DNA from: Penaeus vannamei
Lineage: Eukaryota; Arthropoda; Malacostraca; Decapoda; Penaeidae
DNA length: 64,000 nt
Reading direction: 5' to 3'
Assembly (NCBI RefSeq): GCF_042767895.1
Contig: NC_091560.1
Span: forward strand, 32,453,541-32,517,540
The notes below the pieces were generated by a model. That model saw only the letters and a program-made list of their open reading frames with translations, did no database searches and had not been told where the DNA came from. Shown piece by piece: positions 24,859 to 37,132 of the stretch. Position 1 is the first letter of the stretch, and each line of letters starts with the position of its first letter. Both the position numbers and the translations under genes were made by a program.

Positions 24859-26581
24859 GAACAGTTCGCTCAGTAAGTGGTCAGATCGTTTCAGATCCTG
24901 TTGCGGTGCAGGGACGTTGGGCTGAGTATTTTGAGCAGCTGTACCAGGTTGACCCACCAACAGTTAACTTGGATGCGGGTAGTGTCGAGATCCCGCTGCC
25001 AGATCCACCTATCAGTGAGGACCCTCCCTCCCTAACTGAAGTTAGGGGAGCGATTTCCAAGCTGAAGAGTGGTAAAGCAGCTGGTATCTGCGGCATACCA
25101 GCTGAACTGTTGAAGGCTGGTGGTGAACCTATGGCATGGGGGTTACATGTTGTCCTGGCTGCCATCTGGCAGTCCGGTTCCGTTCCTCCTGACCTGTTGA
25201 GGGGTGTGGTCATCCCTCTCTGGAAGGGGAAGGGGGACCGTTGGGACTGCAGCAATCACCCAGGCATCACACTGCTCAGTGTACCAGGCAAGGCTCTCGC
25301 CCACATCCTTCTGAGACGTATCAGAGACCATCTACTGAGGCACCAGAGACTGGAGCAATCCGGATTCACTCCTGGTAAGTCCACAATAGACCGTATCCTC
25401 GCGCTTCGAGTCATTGTAGAGCGCCGTCGTGAGTTCGGGCGTGGGCTGCTTGCAGCCTACATCGAACTCAAGAAGGCGTTCGATACGGTGCATCGGGAGT
25501 CACTTTGGGAGATCCTGAGGCTGAGAGGAATACCAACAAGGATTATTGGACTAATAGCAAGCCTGTATACTGGTACTGAAAGTGCTGTAAAGTGTGGTGG
25601 GGGCCTGTCAAGCTTCTTTCCTGTTAGTTCAGGAGTAAGGCAAGGCTGTGTCCTTGCACCAACTCTTTTCAACACTTGCATGGACTGGATACTGGGCAGA
25701 GCTACTGTTCAAAGTCATTGTGGGGCAACGCTGGGCAATATCAAGGTTACAGACCTTGACTTTGCTGATGACGTTGCCATTCTATCTGAGTCTTTGGAAA
25801 CCCTAGTGGCGGCTCTCGATGCATTTAGCAATGAAGCAAAGCCCCTGGGTCTAGAGGTCTCCTGGACCAAGACCAAGGTCCAGGAATTTGGGGACTTGAT
25901 AGGAGAACCTGTTCAGTCGGTACTTGCTTGCGGCGAGGACATTGAAGTCACAGAGAGCTTTACATACCTTGGTAGTGTAGTTCATAACTCTGGGCTGTCA
26001 GACCATGAAGTCAGCAGACGGATTGGCCTGGCAGCAGGGGTCATGAACTCTTTCAACACGAGTATTTGGAGATGTCGGTACCTGTGCAGAAGGACCAAGC
26101 TTCGGGTTTTCAAGGCCCTGATAATGCCAGTTTTGCTATACGGTAGCGAAACCTGGACATTGTCCTGTGCCTTGGAGGCTCGTCTTGAAGCCTTTTGCAA
26201 TAGGTCCTTGCGCCAGATCATGGGGTACTGTTGGCGGGACCATGTGTCCAACCAACGGTTGCACCGTGAGACTGGCACAAGCCCTGTTATCTGCACAATC
26301 CGTGATCGCCAACTCAGGCTATACGGCCACCTGGCTTGCTTTCCTCAGGATGATCCTGCCCATCAGGTCGTCTCTATTCGAGACAACCCTGGGTGGAGGA
26401 GGCCTGTGGGACGACCGAGGAAGTCATGGCTTGGGCAGATCGACCAAACCTGCCGTGAAGAACTAGAGAGGGGCCGAGTCCCTGCCTGGCATCTAGCCAT
26501 GAGGGATCCTCGTAGGTGGAAGCGAAGGGTGGATGCGGCTATGCGCCCCCGTCGGCGTCAGCCCCCATGATGATGATGATG
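24859..26581 (+). mobile_element. 5'-truncated RTE-like non-LTR retrotransposon
   Basis: 1.7 kb GC-richer insertion in the satellite. It encodes a reverse transcriptase through to the C-terminal domain and ends in a (TGA/ATG)n tail directly after the coding region. ATTCG at 24854-24858 is repeated at 26582-26586, giving a 5-bp target-site duplication. The empty site is visible in the related unit near 5006-5020 (GCATTCGTGAATGGC). The endonuclease and N-terminal part are missing. Clade is a family-level judgement; other LINE clades with the same C-terminal region are possible. Confidence 0.85.
24865..26570 (+). CDS. reverse transcriptase fragment of a LINE (5' truncated)
   Basis: Uninterrupted frame of about 568 codons; there is no genuine start because the 5' end is lost (554 codons from the GTG at 24906). 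Residue numbers from 24906: LKSGKAAGICGIPAELLKAGG near 50, the SGFTPGKSTIDRI block near 150, motif A YIELKKAFDTVH near 185-196, SSGVRQGCVLAPTLFN near 245, motif C LDFADD near 284-289, YLGSVV near 350, LYGSETWTL near 411 and GRPRKSW near 505. In the usual motif A (YIDLKKAFD, as in the second copy) the first Asp is the catalytic metal ligand; here it is Glu (GAA, 25464-25466). The stop codon TGA is the first unit of the 3' tail. Family role: target-primed reverse transcription. This copy is probably dead. Confidence 0.85.
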
Positions 26582-26738
26582 ATTCGTGAATGGCAAGTGA
26601 AATGAAACATTCAGTGGTAAGTAGAGAAGAACCTCTTCCACTGTCCATTTTATAGACGATTATGTCACAATAACAACTGCACTCAAAATATTTTAAAAAT
26701 ATGAGTTCGAAAATAATTTAAAAAGTGTATGTGTGTTA

Positions 26739-26809
26739 GTCTCCGTCGGGATTTGAACCCGAGTCTACTGATTAAGAGGCAGTCATGCTATCCACTACAC
26801 CATGGAGAC
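26739..26809 (-). tRNA. tRNA-like, anticodon CTT
   Basis: Full copy. G7 is A, mismatching C66. The T-stem is improved to TCGGG/CCCGA (B box GGTTCAAATCC kept). A box is TGGTGTAGTGG. Lies just 3' of the LINE insertion. Confidence 0.6.
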
Positions 26810-27478
26810 TTAGATGAATGTAGTTAAACAACTTTTTATATATCTATATAGGAACGCCTACCTATTTCCTATGTTGTTTGTCCTTTTCTTTCTTTCATAT
26901 GAAAATTATCACTGGGTCATTACAAGAGTATAAGATTATAATTTTGTTTTTCAGTAAAGTTATTATGGGGATTTTCATGATCCGCCCGTTTTCAAAACAC
27001 ATTCATATTCAGTCCTTTTACAAGAATGTTGTCTTATTCTTTTGCGGATTACTTTGGTATCAGTTGTAAATCCTGGCCTTGGTCAACACGCTAGTTCACG
27101 CTAGCTATATTATCGAGGACAACTTTTGGGTGTGTACTGATTTGACGTGTAAGATTTAAATAAATTTATGTTCATTATAAATCAATATCTTTCCATATAC
27201 ATTACAATTTATTTTTCTATACAAATACACGTTATACAAAAATGCAACTTCCCTTTTGCACTATACTAACTCGAGGAAAGCAAATGTATGGAGTGAGAAA
27301 GGCGTTTTTCCGAAGCATTCGTGAGTGGCAAGTGAAATGTAATATTCATTGGCAAGTAGAGAAGAACCCCGTTCACAGTCTGACATTTTGTAGGCGATCG
27401 TGTATGGTAACAATTTCGCTGAAAATAAAATCTTAAAAATATTACGTTTGAAAATAGTTTTAAAAGTGTTGTGAGTTA

Positions 27479-27549
27479 GTCTCCGTCAGGATTTGAACCC
27501 GAGTCTACTGATTAAGAGGCAGTCATGCTATCCACTACACCACGGAGAC
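27479..27549 (-). tRNA. tRNA-like, anticodon CTT (consensus copy)
   Basis: Identical to the family consensus, with all stems and both promoter boxes. T4 lies about 15 nt downstream on the minus strand (AAAA in TTTTAAAAGTG). Confidence 0.68.
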
Positions 27550-28500
27550 GTACAAGATGAGAAGGTAAAACGAATTTATATATATGCTTATGAGAGCTCC
27601 TTCCTATTTCTTATGTTATTTGTCTGTCTTTCTCTTCTAATTTATTTCTTTACTATGATTATTATCACTGGCTACTTACAGGAGGGAGTATAAGATTATT
27701 ATAATTTTGTGTTTCAGTAATGTTATTGAGGGAATTTTCATGATCCGCCTGTTTTCAAAACGCATTCATATGCAGCACTATTACAAGAATATTGTATTTA
27801 TTTTATGCGGCATTACTGTGATATCAATTGCAAATCCTGGCCGAGGTCGACACGCTCGCTCACGTGGCTTGTTCAGACAGTCTGTAAGGATATGTTGATA
27901 TGAACAAATTTGATACACCATAAAAATACGAAGGTAAGGACGAACATGTCTGTTATTCTCTTTCTTTCTCCTTCTTCATCATGAAAATAACAAATTATGA
28001 CGTAGAATATTAATGATTTAATTTTTACATAATTTTATTACCTATATTTCCACTGCCTACATTTATTCCTTTTATAAGCACTACCATTATTAATATATAT
28101 AATCGCTATAAAAAAGTATCAGACTGTGAACAGGGTACCGTTGTTACACGCAAAGTTGTGCTAATCACCTACTCTTTATTTGGAACGTGTCAAACGGTGT
28201 ATCAATACACCCGGAAGGAGTTATTCTCGATTAAAGGGAATGCTTATCTTCGTTGGGTACACACGGAACATGGCAACTGTAATTTCATCTAGAGTTCAAG
28301 GTGAAAGCAAACCACGCACACAGCAGGGTTCGTAAACACTTCACAGCTTTTGTAGGCTCTAAGACCTATGGCGAAGTGTAAGAGGCAATTCTGCATTCAG
28401 TTAGCAAGGCGCTCGAGAATATATGAGTAAGAATTTTAGCAAATATTAACAGATCTTAGTGTTTGTAACTACCATAATGATGTTATATTTATGATATATA

Positions 28501-29000
28501 NNNNNNNNNNNNNNNNNNNNNNNNNNNNNNNNNNNNNNNNNNNNNNNNNNNNNNNNNNNNNNNNNNNNNNNNNNNNNNNNNNNNNNNNNNNNNNNNNNNN
28601 NNNNNNNNNNNNNNNNNNNNNNNNNNNNNNNNNNNNNNNNNNNNNNNNNNNNNNNNNNNNNNNNNNNNNNNNNNNNNNNNNNNNNNNNNNNNNNNNNNNN
28701 NNNNNNNNNNNNNNNNNNNNNNNNNNNNNNNNNNNNNNNNNNNNNNNNNNNNNNNNNNNNNNNNNNNNNNNNNNNNNNNNNNNNNNNNNNNNNNNNNNNN
28801 NNNNNNNNNNNNNNNNNNNNNNNNNNNNNNNNNNNNNNNNNNNNNNNNNNNNNNNNNNNNNNNNNNNNNNNNNNNNNNNNNNNNNNNNNNNNNNNNNNNN
28901 NNNNNNNNNNNNNNNNNNNNNNNNNNNNNNNNNNNNNNNNNNNNNNNNNNNNNNNNNNNNNNNNNNNNNNNNNNNNNNNNNNNNNNNNNNNNNNNNNNNN
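28501..29000. other. assembly gap, 500 N
   Basis: Exactly 500 N. The flanks (TATTTATGATATATA and AGTAATTCCGC) are only about 265 bp apart in the related unit 37974-38238, so the true missing length may be about half. Confidence 0.99.
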
Positions 29001-29247
29001 AGTAATTCCGCGAAAGAATAAGACAACATTCTTGTAAAAATACGGAATAAGTGAATGCGTTTTGAAAACGGGCGGATCGTGAAAATTCCCCTAATAACTT
29101 TATTGAAAAACAAAATTGTAATTTTGTACTCTTGTAATGACCCAGTGATAATTTTCATATGAAAGAAAGAAAAGGACAAACAACATAGGAAATCCGTAGG
29201 CGTTCCTATAGATATATATAAAAATTCGTTTAACTGTTACTATCTAA

Positions 29248-29318
29248 GTCTCCGTGGTGTAGTGGATAGCATGACTGCCTCTTAATCAGTAGACTCGGGT
29301 TCAAATCCTGACGGAGAC
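29248..29318 (+). tRNA. tRNA-like, anticodon CTT (consensus copy)
   Basis: Family-consensus sequence with perfect acceptor stem. CTTTTT begins about 15 nt downstream. Confidence 0.7.
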
Positions 29319-29767
29319 TAACACACATACACTTTTTAAATTATTTTCGAACTCATATATTTTTAAGATTTTATTTTCAGTGCAACTGTTATTGTGACAT
29401 AATCGTCTATAAAATGGACAGTGGAAGTGGTTCTTCTCTACTTACCACTGAACGTTTCATTTCACTTGCCATTCACGAATGCTACGGAAAAACGTTCTCA
29501 CTCCATATTTTAGCTTACGTTGACTTAAGCATTATTGTATAAGGTGTATTTTTTATGGAATGACCGGATCGGCGCGTCACAGATGGAACACACAACAGGA
29601 AAAAAAGGTTTGCTAATCACCTAACTTTCCTTAGGAAAGTTTCAATCTCCATATTAGTACACCTAGAAGTTGTCCTCGATAATACAAGTTTATTTCACTG
29701 TGTACATACGAAGCATGGAAATGGTATTTTATTTTATGTACACCATTAACCACTATATTGTTTAGTA

Positions 29768-29836
29768 GTTTTTGTGGTGTAATGGATAGCATGACTCTCC
29801 TAATCATTAGACTCGGGTTCAAATCCTGACGGAAAC
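29768..29836 (+). pseudogene. decayed tRNA-like sequence
   Basis: B box GGTTCAAATCC and most of the D-arm are retained. The anticodon arm lost two bases (ATGACTCTCCTAATCATTAG) and the acceptor is GTTTTTG/CGGAAAC. Confidence 0.5.
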
Positions 29837-31848
29837 TAAATATTTCTCTTTAAATTTTTCAAATCAATATTTTCTCTGCATATTTTTTATTGCTTTCATA
29901 ATCACTGTTGTTTTTAATGTTCGTAATTGTTCCAGAATAGTGCCAGACTATTAACAGGGACTATGAGCTTACCTTCTAGCGTTATAGTTTACTGTTGCTG
30001 CCCACGAATGATAGAGAAAAATGCTTCTCTCAATTCCTATTTGATCTTTGATCTACACTAATGTTGGAAATTGACATTATTGTATTAGATGTAAATTTCT
30101 ATAATAAGAGCGATGGAAATGTATATTAAGACATATCAATTAGCTTTGTTGGAATTAGATTACGTCTGCCACAAGTTGAGGACACTTCCCCGTAAACATT
30201 TCTAATCACTAGTGCTAATCACATAATCTTAATTTGGAAAGTCTCACATATCAGTACATCCAGAAGGATATAAAATATACTCATTTTCCCTGTGTACACA
30301 CGGAGCTTGGTAATTATGATTTTCCTTCGACTTGAATCAAATCCGGATCGGCGCGTCACAAGTGGAACACACCGACCGGAAAAAAGGTTTGCTAATCACC
30401 TAATCTTAATCTGGAAAGTTACAAACACCATATCAGTACACCCAGAAGTTGACCTCGATTATATAGCATAGTTAATTTTGTCTAAAGTTCAAGCTGAAGC
30501 AATCGGGTTCATATTGGATATTCATCCATGTATCATATCCACTACATTGACCAGTGTATTGAGAGAACCAATGAATTCAGTAGAACACTAATTTTTGCAG
30601 GTTGTGATATGACCCAAGACTAAGTGCAAGAGGCAATTGTTCTTCCAGTGAGCTAGTAAGGCGTACACGAATACATATTAGTGAGGATTTTTACACAGAG
30701 GGACAACAGCATTAACATTATTGTTATCATGATTATAGTCATTACGGCAATAGCAAATTGCGATAACTATAATGATAATAATATGAACAATATTTTTTGA
30801 CAATTATGATCACTGAAGAGGGAGACGGAAAAGAAAGATAATGAAAGACATTTAACGTCATCTTTTCTATAGTTAATTTGAAACACTTCAAACAACGGGG
30901 TTCTTCTCTACTTACCACTGAATGTTTGATTTCACTTGCCACTCACGAATGCTACGGAAAAACGCTCTTCTCTCTCCATATCTTTGCTTTGCTCGAGTTA
31001 CTATAGTACAAATGGGAAGTTACATTTTTGTATGTGTATTTGTATAGAATGATAAATCGAGAGATATCGATTTATAATGAACCTAAATTTGTTTCAATTA
31101 GGTCCGGATCGGCGCGTCACAGGTTGAAGACACCGACCGAAAAAAAAGGTTTGCTAATCACCTAATCCTTATTTTGAAAGTCTCAAATATCAGTACACCC
31201 AAAAGTTGTCCTCGATAATATAGCTAAGTTAATTTCGCTGTGTGCACACGAAGCATGGTAGTTGCAATTTTATCTCAGTTCAAGGTGAAAGCAACAGGGT
31301 TCAGAGTTCAGAGCCATGGATCATATCCACACCTTTAACCAGTGTATTGAGAAAACTACTGAATTCAATACATTTTTTTGTATGTTACGACAAGACCTAT
31401 GAGGCAATTTTACTTCCAGTGAGCTAGTATAGCATACATGAATACATATTAGTGAGAATTTTTACAGAGACAACAGCAGTAACATTATTATTATCATGAT
31501 TATCATTACGGCAATAGCAAATTACAATAAATATTACGGTGATAATATGAACAGTATTTTTCATTTGAAAAATACAATTATTTTTAAAATGAAGATGGAG
31601 ACTGAAAAGAAAGAGAATGAAAGACATTCGTCCTTTTTTTCATGGTAGATTTGAAACAATTCACAATTTAATTTCCATTGTGGCTTTTACTATTCCATCT
31701 TTGTATAAAGGAGAATAGACTAAAATATAGACATAAAAGGGACGCGAGGTAAAGAGACAGATAGACAAGCAGACAGACAGACAGAGATGGAAGAACGAGC
31801 TAGATAGAAAAAAAAAATATTTTTCAAAGGATACATTTTTCTTAAATA

Positions 31849-31914
31849 GTTATGTAGTGGATAGCATGTCTGCCTCTGAAACAGTAGACTCGGTTTCAAA
31901 TGTTTATGTGGACT
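31849..31914 (+). pseudogene. degenerate B-type tRNA-like sequence
   Basis: D-arm TATGTAGTGGATAGCAT and loop CTCTGAA are present. T-arm (CGGTTTCAAATG) and acceptor are decayed. Mirror partner at 36084. Confidence 0.45.
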
Positions 31915-33113
31915 GTTAATCTTCCTTTTTCACACCAATATTTTTACTGCAAACATTTATTACTATGCACTCACTACCATTATTACCATGTGTAATCATA
32001 ATAGAATAGTACCAGACTGTGAAGAAGGGGCTGTCGACCGTTATATTTTTTTGGTACCTACAAACGCTCTCCTTAATTCGTTTTTTAGCTTTCATCTATT
32101 AACTACAGGACATTTGGGAAATATCACTTCTCTATTATATGCGAATTTCTCTAAAATAAGCGATGGCAACTTGCATTAATACTTGACAATTTATAATTAA
32201 ACTAACTTGGAATTTCATTATGTCTACATCGGCGCGTACAGGTTGAGGACACTTACTCGCAAACATCTAAGGAGTGCTAATCACCTAATCTTAATTAGGA
32301 ACGTGTCACGTGGTATATCATTTCACCCGGAAGGAGTTTCTTTTGTGTACACACGCAACGTGGTAACTGTAATTTTATCAATAGTTCTAGGTGAAAGCAA
32401 ACCACGCACACAATAGGGTTCATAAACACTATAGGTTTTGTAGCCTATGATAAGACCTGTGGCGAAGTGCAGGAGAAATTCTGCATTCAGTGAAATAGCA
32501 GGGCGTTCGCGAATATATATGAGTGAGAATTTTTACAAAGCGGGACAACAGCAATATCATCATAAGTGTTTTTATAATTATTGGCATTAAGATAATGGCA
32601 AGTTATAATAATAATTATTATATATTTAACATTTGTTAGACAATTATCTTCATTATAAGGGAGGAGAGAGAGAAGGAAGAGAAAGAGAATAAAAGAGAGA
32701 GAGGGAAAAGAAAGTGAGAAAAAGGGAAGAGATAGAACAAACGTTTGTCACTACCAAAGTATTTTTATGGTGTATCAAATTTGTTCACATTAACAAACCC
32801 TTGCAGACTCAAAACACGCCACGTGAACTAGCGTCTTGACCTAGGCCAGGATTTACAACTGATAACAAAGTAATTCCGCAAAAGAATAAGACAACATTCT
32901 TGTAAAAGTACTGAATATGAATGCGTTTTGAAAACGGGCGGATCATGAAAATTCCCCTAATAACTTTACTGAAAAACAAAATTATAATCTTATACTCTTG
33001 TAATGACCCAGTGATAATTTTCATATGAAAGAAAGAAAAGGATAAACAACATAGGAAATAGGTAAGTGTTCTTATATGGATATATAAAGGTTTGTTTAAT
33101 TGCTACCATCTAA

Positions 33114-33184
33114 GTCTCCGTGGTGTAGTGGATAGCATGACTGCCTTTTAATCAGTAGACTCGGGTTCAAATCCTGACGGAGAC
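33114..33184 (+). tRNA. tRNA-like, anticodon TTT
   Basis: As the consensus copy except that the anticodon loop is CTTTTAA, giving anticodon TTT (Lys-UUU). It is the only copy seen with this change. Acceptor, boxes and T5 terminator intact. Confidence 0.65.
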
Positions 33185-33631
33185 TAACACACATACACTT
33201 TTTAAATTATTTTCGAACTCATATTTTCAAGATTTAATTTTCAGTACAAATGTTATTGTGACATAATCGTTTATAAAATGGACAGTGGAAGAGGTTCTTC
33301 TCTACTTACCACTGAATGTTTCATTTCACTTGCCATTCACGAATGCTACGGAAAAACGTTCTCACTCCATATTTTAGCTTACACTGACTTAAGCATTATT
33401 GTATAAGGTGTATTTTTTATGGAATGACCGGATCGGCGCGTCACAGATTGAAAACACGACCGGAAAAAAAGGTTTGCTAATCACCTAACTTTACTTAGGA
33501 AAGTTTCAATCTCCATATCAGTACACCTAGAAGTTGTCCTCGATAATACAAGTTTATTTCACTGTGTACATACGAAGCATGGTAGTGGTATTTTATTTTA
33601 TTTACTCCATTAACCATGATATTGTTTATTA

Positions 33632-33702
33632 CTTTTTGTGGTGTAATGGATAGCATGACTGTCTCCTAATCAGTAGACTCGGATTCAAATCCTGACGGAA
33701 AC
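33632..33702 (+). pseudogene. decayed tRNA-like sequence
   Basis: Acceptor 5' strand is eroded (CTTTTTG). B box is changed to GATTCAAATCC. The anticodon arm is shifted (ACTGTCTCCTAATCAGT). Confidence 0.5.
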
Positions 33703-34805
33703 TATGGATGTTCTCTTTAAAATTTTCAAATCAATATTTTCTCTGCATACATTTTATTGCTTTCATAATCACTGCTGTTATTAATGTTCGTAATTGTTCC
33801 AGAATAGTACCAGACTATGAACAGGGACTATGAGCTTACCTTCTAGCGTTATAGTTTACTGTTGCTGCCCACGAATGATAGAGAAAAATGCTTTTCTCAA
33901 TTCCTATTTGATCTTTGACCTACACTATTGTTGGAAATTGACATTATTGTATTATATGTAAATTTCTATAATAAGAGCGATGGAAATGTATATTAAGACA
34001 TATCAATTAGCTTTGTTGGAATTAGATTACGTCTTCCACAAGTTGAGGACACTTCCCCGTAAACATTTCTAATCACTAGTGCTAATCACCTAATCTTAAT
34101 TTGGAAAGTCTCGCATATCAGTACATCCAGAAGGATATAAAACATACTCATTTTCCCTGTGTACACACGGAGCTTGGTAATTATAATTTTACTTTGACTT
34201 AAATCAAATCCGGATCGGCGCGTCACAAGTGGAACACACCGACCGGAAAAAAGGTTTGCTAATCACCTAATCTTAATCTGGAAAGTTACAAACACCATAT
34301 CAGTACACCCAGAAGTTGACCTCGATTATATAGCATAGTTAATGTTATCTAGAGTTCAAGCTGAAGCAATCGGGTTCATATTGGATATGAATAACTATGA
34401 TGACAATAATATGAACAATATTTTTTGACAATTATGATTACTGAAGAGGGAGACGGAAAAGTAAGATAATGAAAGTTTAAACTTTCCTAAGTAAAGTTAG
34501 GTGCTTAGCAAACCTTTTTTTCCGGTCACGTGTTCAACCTGTGACACGCCGATCCGGTCATTCTATAAAAAATACACCTTATACAATAATCCTTATGTCA
34601 ATGTAAGCTAAAATATGGAGTGAGAACGTTTTTCCGTAACATTCGTGAATGGCAAGTGAAATTATGCATTCAGTGGTAAATAGAGAAGAACCTCTTCCAC
34701 TGTCTGACATTTTATAGATTATGTCACAATAACATTTGCACTGAAAATAAAATCTTAAAAATATAATATGAATTCGACAATAATTTAAAAAGTAGCTTCG
34801 TATGA

Positions 34806-34876
34806 GTCTCCGTCAGGATTTGAACCCGAGTCTACTGGTTAAGAGGCAGTCATGCTATCCACTACACCACGGAGAC
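34806..34876 (-). tRNA. tRNA-like, anticodon CTT
   Basis: Perfect acceptor and both boxes. Position 39 is C instead of T (anticodon stem ACTGC/CCAGT). T5 downstream on the minus strand. Confidence 0.66.
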
Positions 34877-36083
34877 TTAGATGGTAGCAGTTAAACGAAT
34901 TTTTATATATGTATATAGGAACGCCTACCTATTTCCTATGCAGTTCGTCCTTTTCTTTCATATGAAAATGATCACTGGGTCATTACAAGAGTACAAAACT
35001 ATAATTTTGTTTTTCAGTAAAGTTATTTGGGGAATTTTCATGATCTGCCCGTTTTCAAAACGCATTCATATTCAGTCCTTTTTACAGGAATGTTGTCTTA
35101 TTCTTTCGCGGAATTACTTTGGTATCAGTTGTAAATCCTGGCCTTGGTCAAGACGCTAGTTCACGTGGCGTGTTTTGAGTCTGCAAGGGTATGTTAATGT
35201 GAACAAATTTGATACACCATAAAAATTCTTTGGTAATTGCAAACGTCTATTTTTTCTCTCACTTTCTCTACCCTTTTTCTCACTTTCTCTTCCCTCCCTC
35301 TCTCTTTTATTCTCTTTCTCTTCCCTCTCTCCTCCCTTATAATGAAGATAATTGTCTAACAAATGTTATATATACAACAATTATTATTATAACTTGCCAT
35401 TATCTTAATGACAATCATTATAATAACACTTATGATGATACTGCTGTTGTTCGCTTTTGTAAAAATTCTCACTCATATATATTCGCGAACGCCCTGCTAT
35501 TTCACTGAATGCAGAATTTCTCTTGCACTTCGCCACAGGTCTTATCATAGCCTCCGAAACCTATACAGTGTTTATGAACCCTATTGTGTGCGTGGTTTGC
35601 TTTCACCTTGAACTATTGATAAAATTACAGTTACCACGTTGCGTGTGTACACAAAATAAACTCCTTCCGGGTGAAATGATATACCACGTGACACGTTCCT
35701 AATTAAGATTAGGTGATTAGCACTCCTTAGATGTTTGCGAGTAAGTGTCCTCAACCTGTACGCGCCGATGTAGACATAATGAAATTCCAAGTTTGTTTAA
35801 TTATAAATTGTCATGTTTTAATGCAAGTTGCCATCGCTTATTTTAGAGAAATTCGCATATAATAGAAAAGTGATATTTCCCAAATGTACTGTAGTTAATA
35901 GATGAAAGCTCAAAACGAATTGAGAAAGAGCATTTGTAGGAACCAAAAACATAAACGGTCGACAGCACCCTGTTCACAGTCTGGTACTATTCTATAACGA
36001 TTACACATAGTAATAATAGTAGTGAGTGCATAGTAATAAATGTTTGCAGTAAAAATATTGGTGTGAAAAAAGGTAGATTAATA

Positions 36084-36149
36084 GTCTACATGAGGATTTG
36101 AACCCGAGTCTACTGTTTCAGAGGCAGACATGCCATCCACTACATAACT
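36084..36149 (-). pseudogene. B-type tRNA-like sequence, partly preserved
   Basis: The best-preserved B-type T-arm in the palindromes (GGTTCAAATCC on the minus strand), with loop CTCTGAA. The acceptor (AGTTATG and GTAGAC) does not pair. Confidence 0.5.
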
Positions 36150-37061
36150 ATTTAAGAAAAATGTATCCTTTGAAATATAAAAAACATTTCATCTATCTCG
36201 ATCTTTCATCTCTCTCAATAAAAAAATAAATCGTGAATTGTTTCAAATCTACCATGAAAAACAAAACAAAAAACAAAAACGACGAATGTCTTTCAATCTC
36301 TTTCTTTTCAGTCTCCCTTTTCATTTTGAAAATAACTGTAATTGTCAAAGGAAAACTGTTCATATTATCACCATAATAATTACTGCAATTTGCTAATGCC
36401 ATAATGATAATAATAATGTTACGGCTTTTGTTTCTGTGTAAAAATTCTCACTAATATGTATTCGTGTACGCTTTACTAGCTCACTGGAAGTAGAATTGCT
36501 TCATAAACTTAGTCATAGGTCTTGTCGTAACCTTCAAAAACTGTATTGAATTCAGTAGTTTTCACAATACACTGGTAAATAGTTTTGATATGATCCATGG
36601 CTGAATATCCAACTATGAACCCGGTTGCTTTAAGCTTGAACTCTAGATAAAATTACAATTACCATGTTTCGTGTATAAACAGCGAAATTAACTAAGCTAT
36701 ATTATCGAGGACAACTTTTGGGTTTACTGATTTGACGTGTAAGATTTAAATAAATTTATGTTTATTATAAATCAATATCTTTCCATATACATTCAAATAT
36801 ATTTTTCTATACAAATACACGTTATACAAAAATGCAACTTCCCATTTGCACTTTACTAACTCGAGGAAAACAAGTGTATGGAGTGAGAAAGTCGTTTTTC
36901 CGAAGCACTCGTGAGTGGCAAGTGAAATGTAATATTCATTGGCAAGTAGAGAAGAACCCCGTTCACAGTCTGACATTTTGTAGGCGATCGTGTATGGTAA
37001 CAATTTCGCTGAAAATAAAATCTTAACGTTTGAAAATAGTTTTAAAAGTGTATGTATGTTA

Positions 37062-37132
37062 GGCTCCGTCAGGATTTGAACCCGAGTCTACTGATTAAGA
37101 GGCAGTCATGCTGTCCACTACACCACAGAAAC
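37062..37132 (-). pseudogene. tRNA-like sequence with acceptor mismatches
   Basis: Minus-strand acceptor GTTTCTG against CGGAGCC is weak. D-arm has GTGGACAGC. B box and CTT anticodon loop intact. Confidence 0.5.

Larger units (their letters stand above)
23721..27990 (-). repeat. tRNA-bearing satellite block 6, minus orientation
   Basis: Direct-repeat counterpart of block 2 (3886 onward), not its mirror. The junction, the decayed tRNA at 24494 and the consensus-type copy at 26739 follow in the same order as 3885, 4649 and 5167. Interrupted by a LINE at 24859-26581. Near 27100 the unit jumps from GCTAGTTCACG to CTATATTATCGAGG, a deletion of about 1.5 kb relative to 5530-7000. Confidence 0.85.
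27991..34470 (+). repeat. tRNA-bearing satellite block 7, plus orientation
   Basis: Minus-to-plus switch near 27990 matches that at 7647. Interrupted by a 500-N gap (28501-29000). Carries tRNA-like copies at 29248, 29768, 31849, 33114 and 33632. About 31190-33500 is the left arm of a palindrome with 34485-36790 (coordinate sum about 67998). No protein gene. Confidence 0.85.

Noticed and set aside
24881..25331. Minus-strand frames opposite the LINE (also 25457-25681 and 25982-26296)
   Set aside because: Antisense shadows of the reverse transcriptase frame; they recur opposite the second LINE copy for the same reason.
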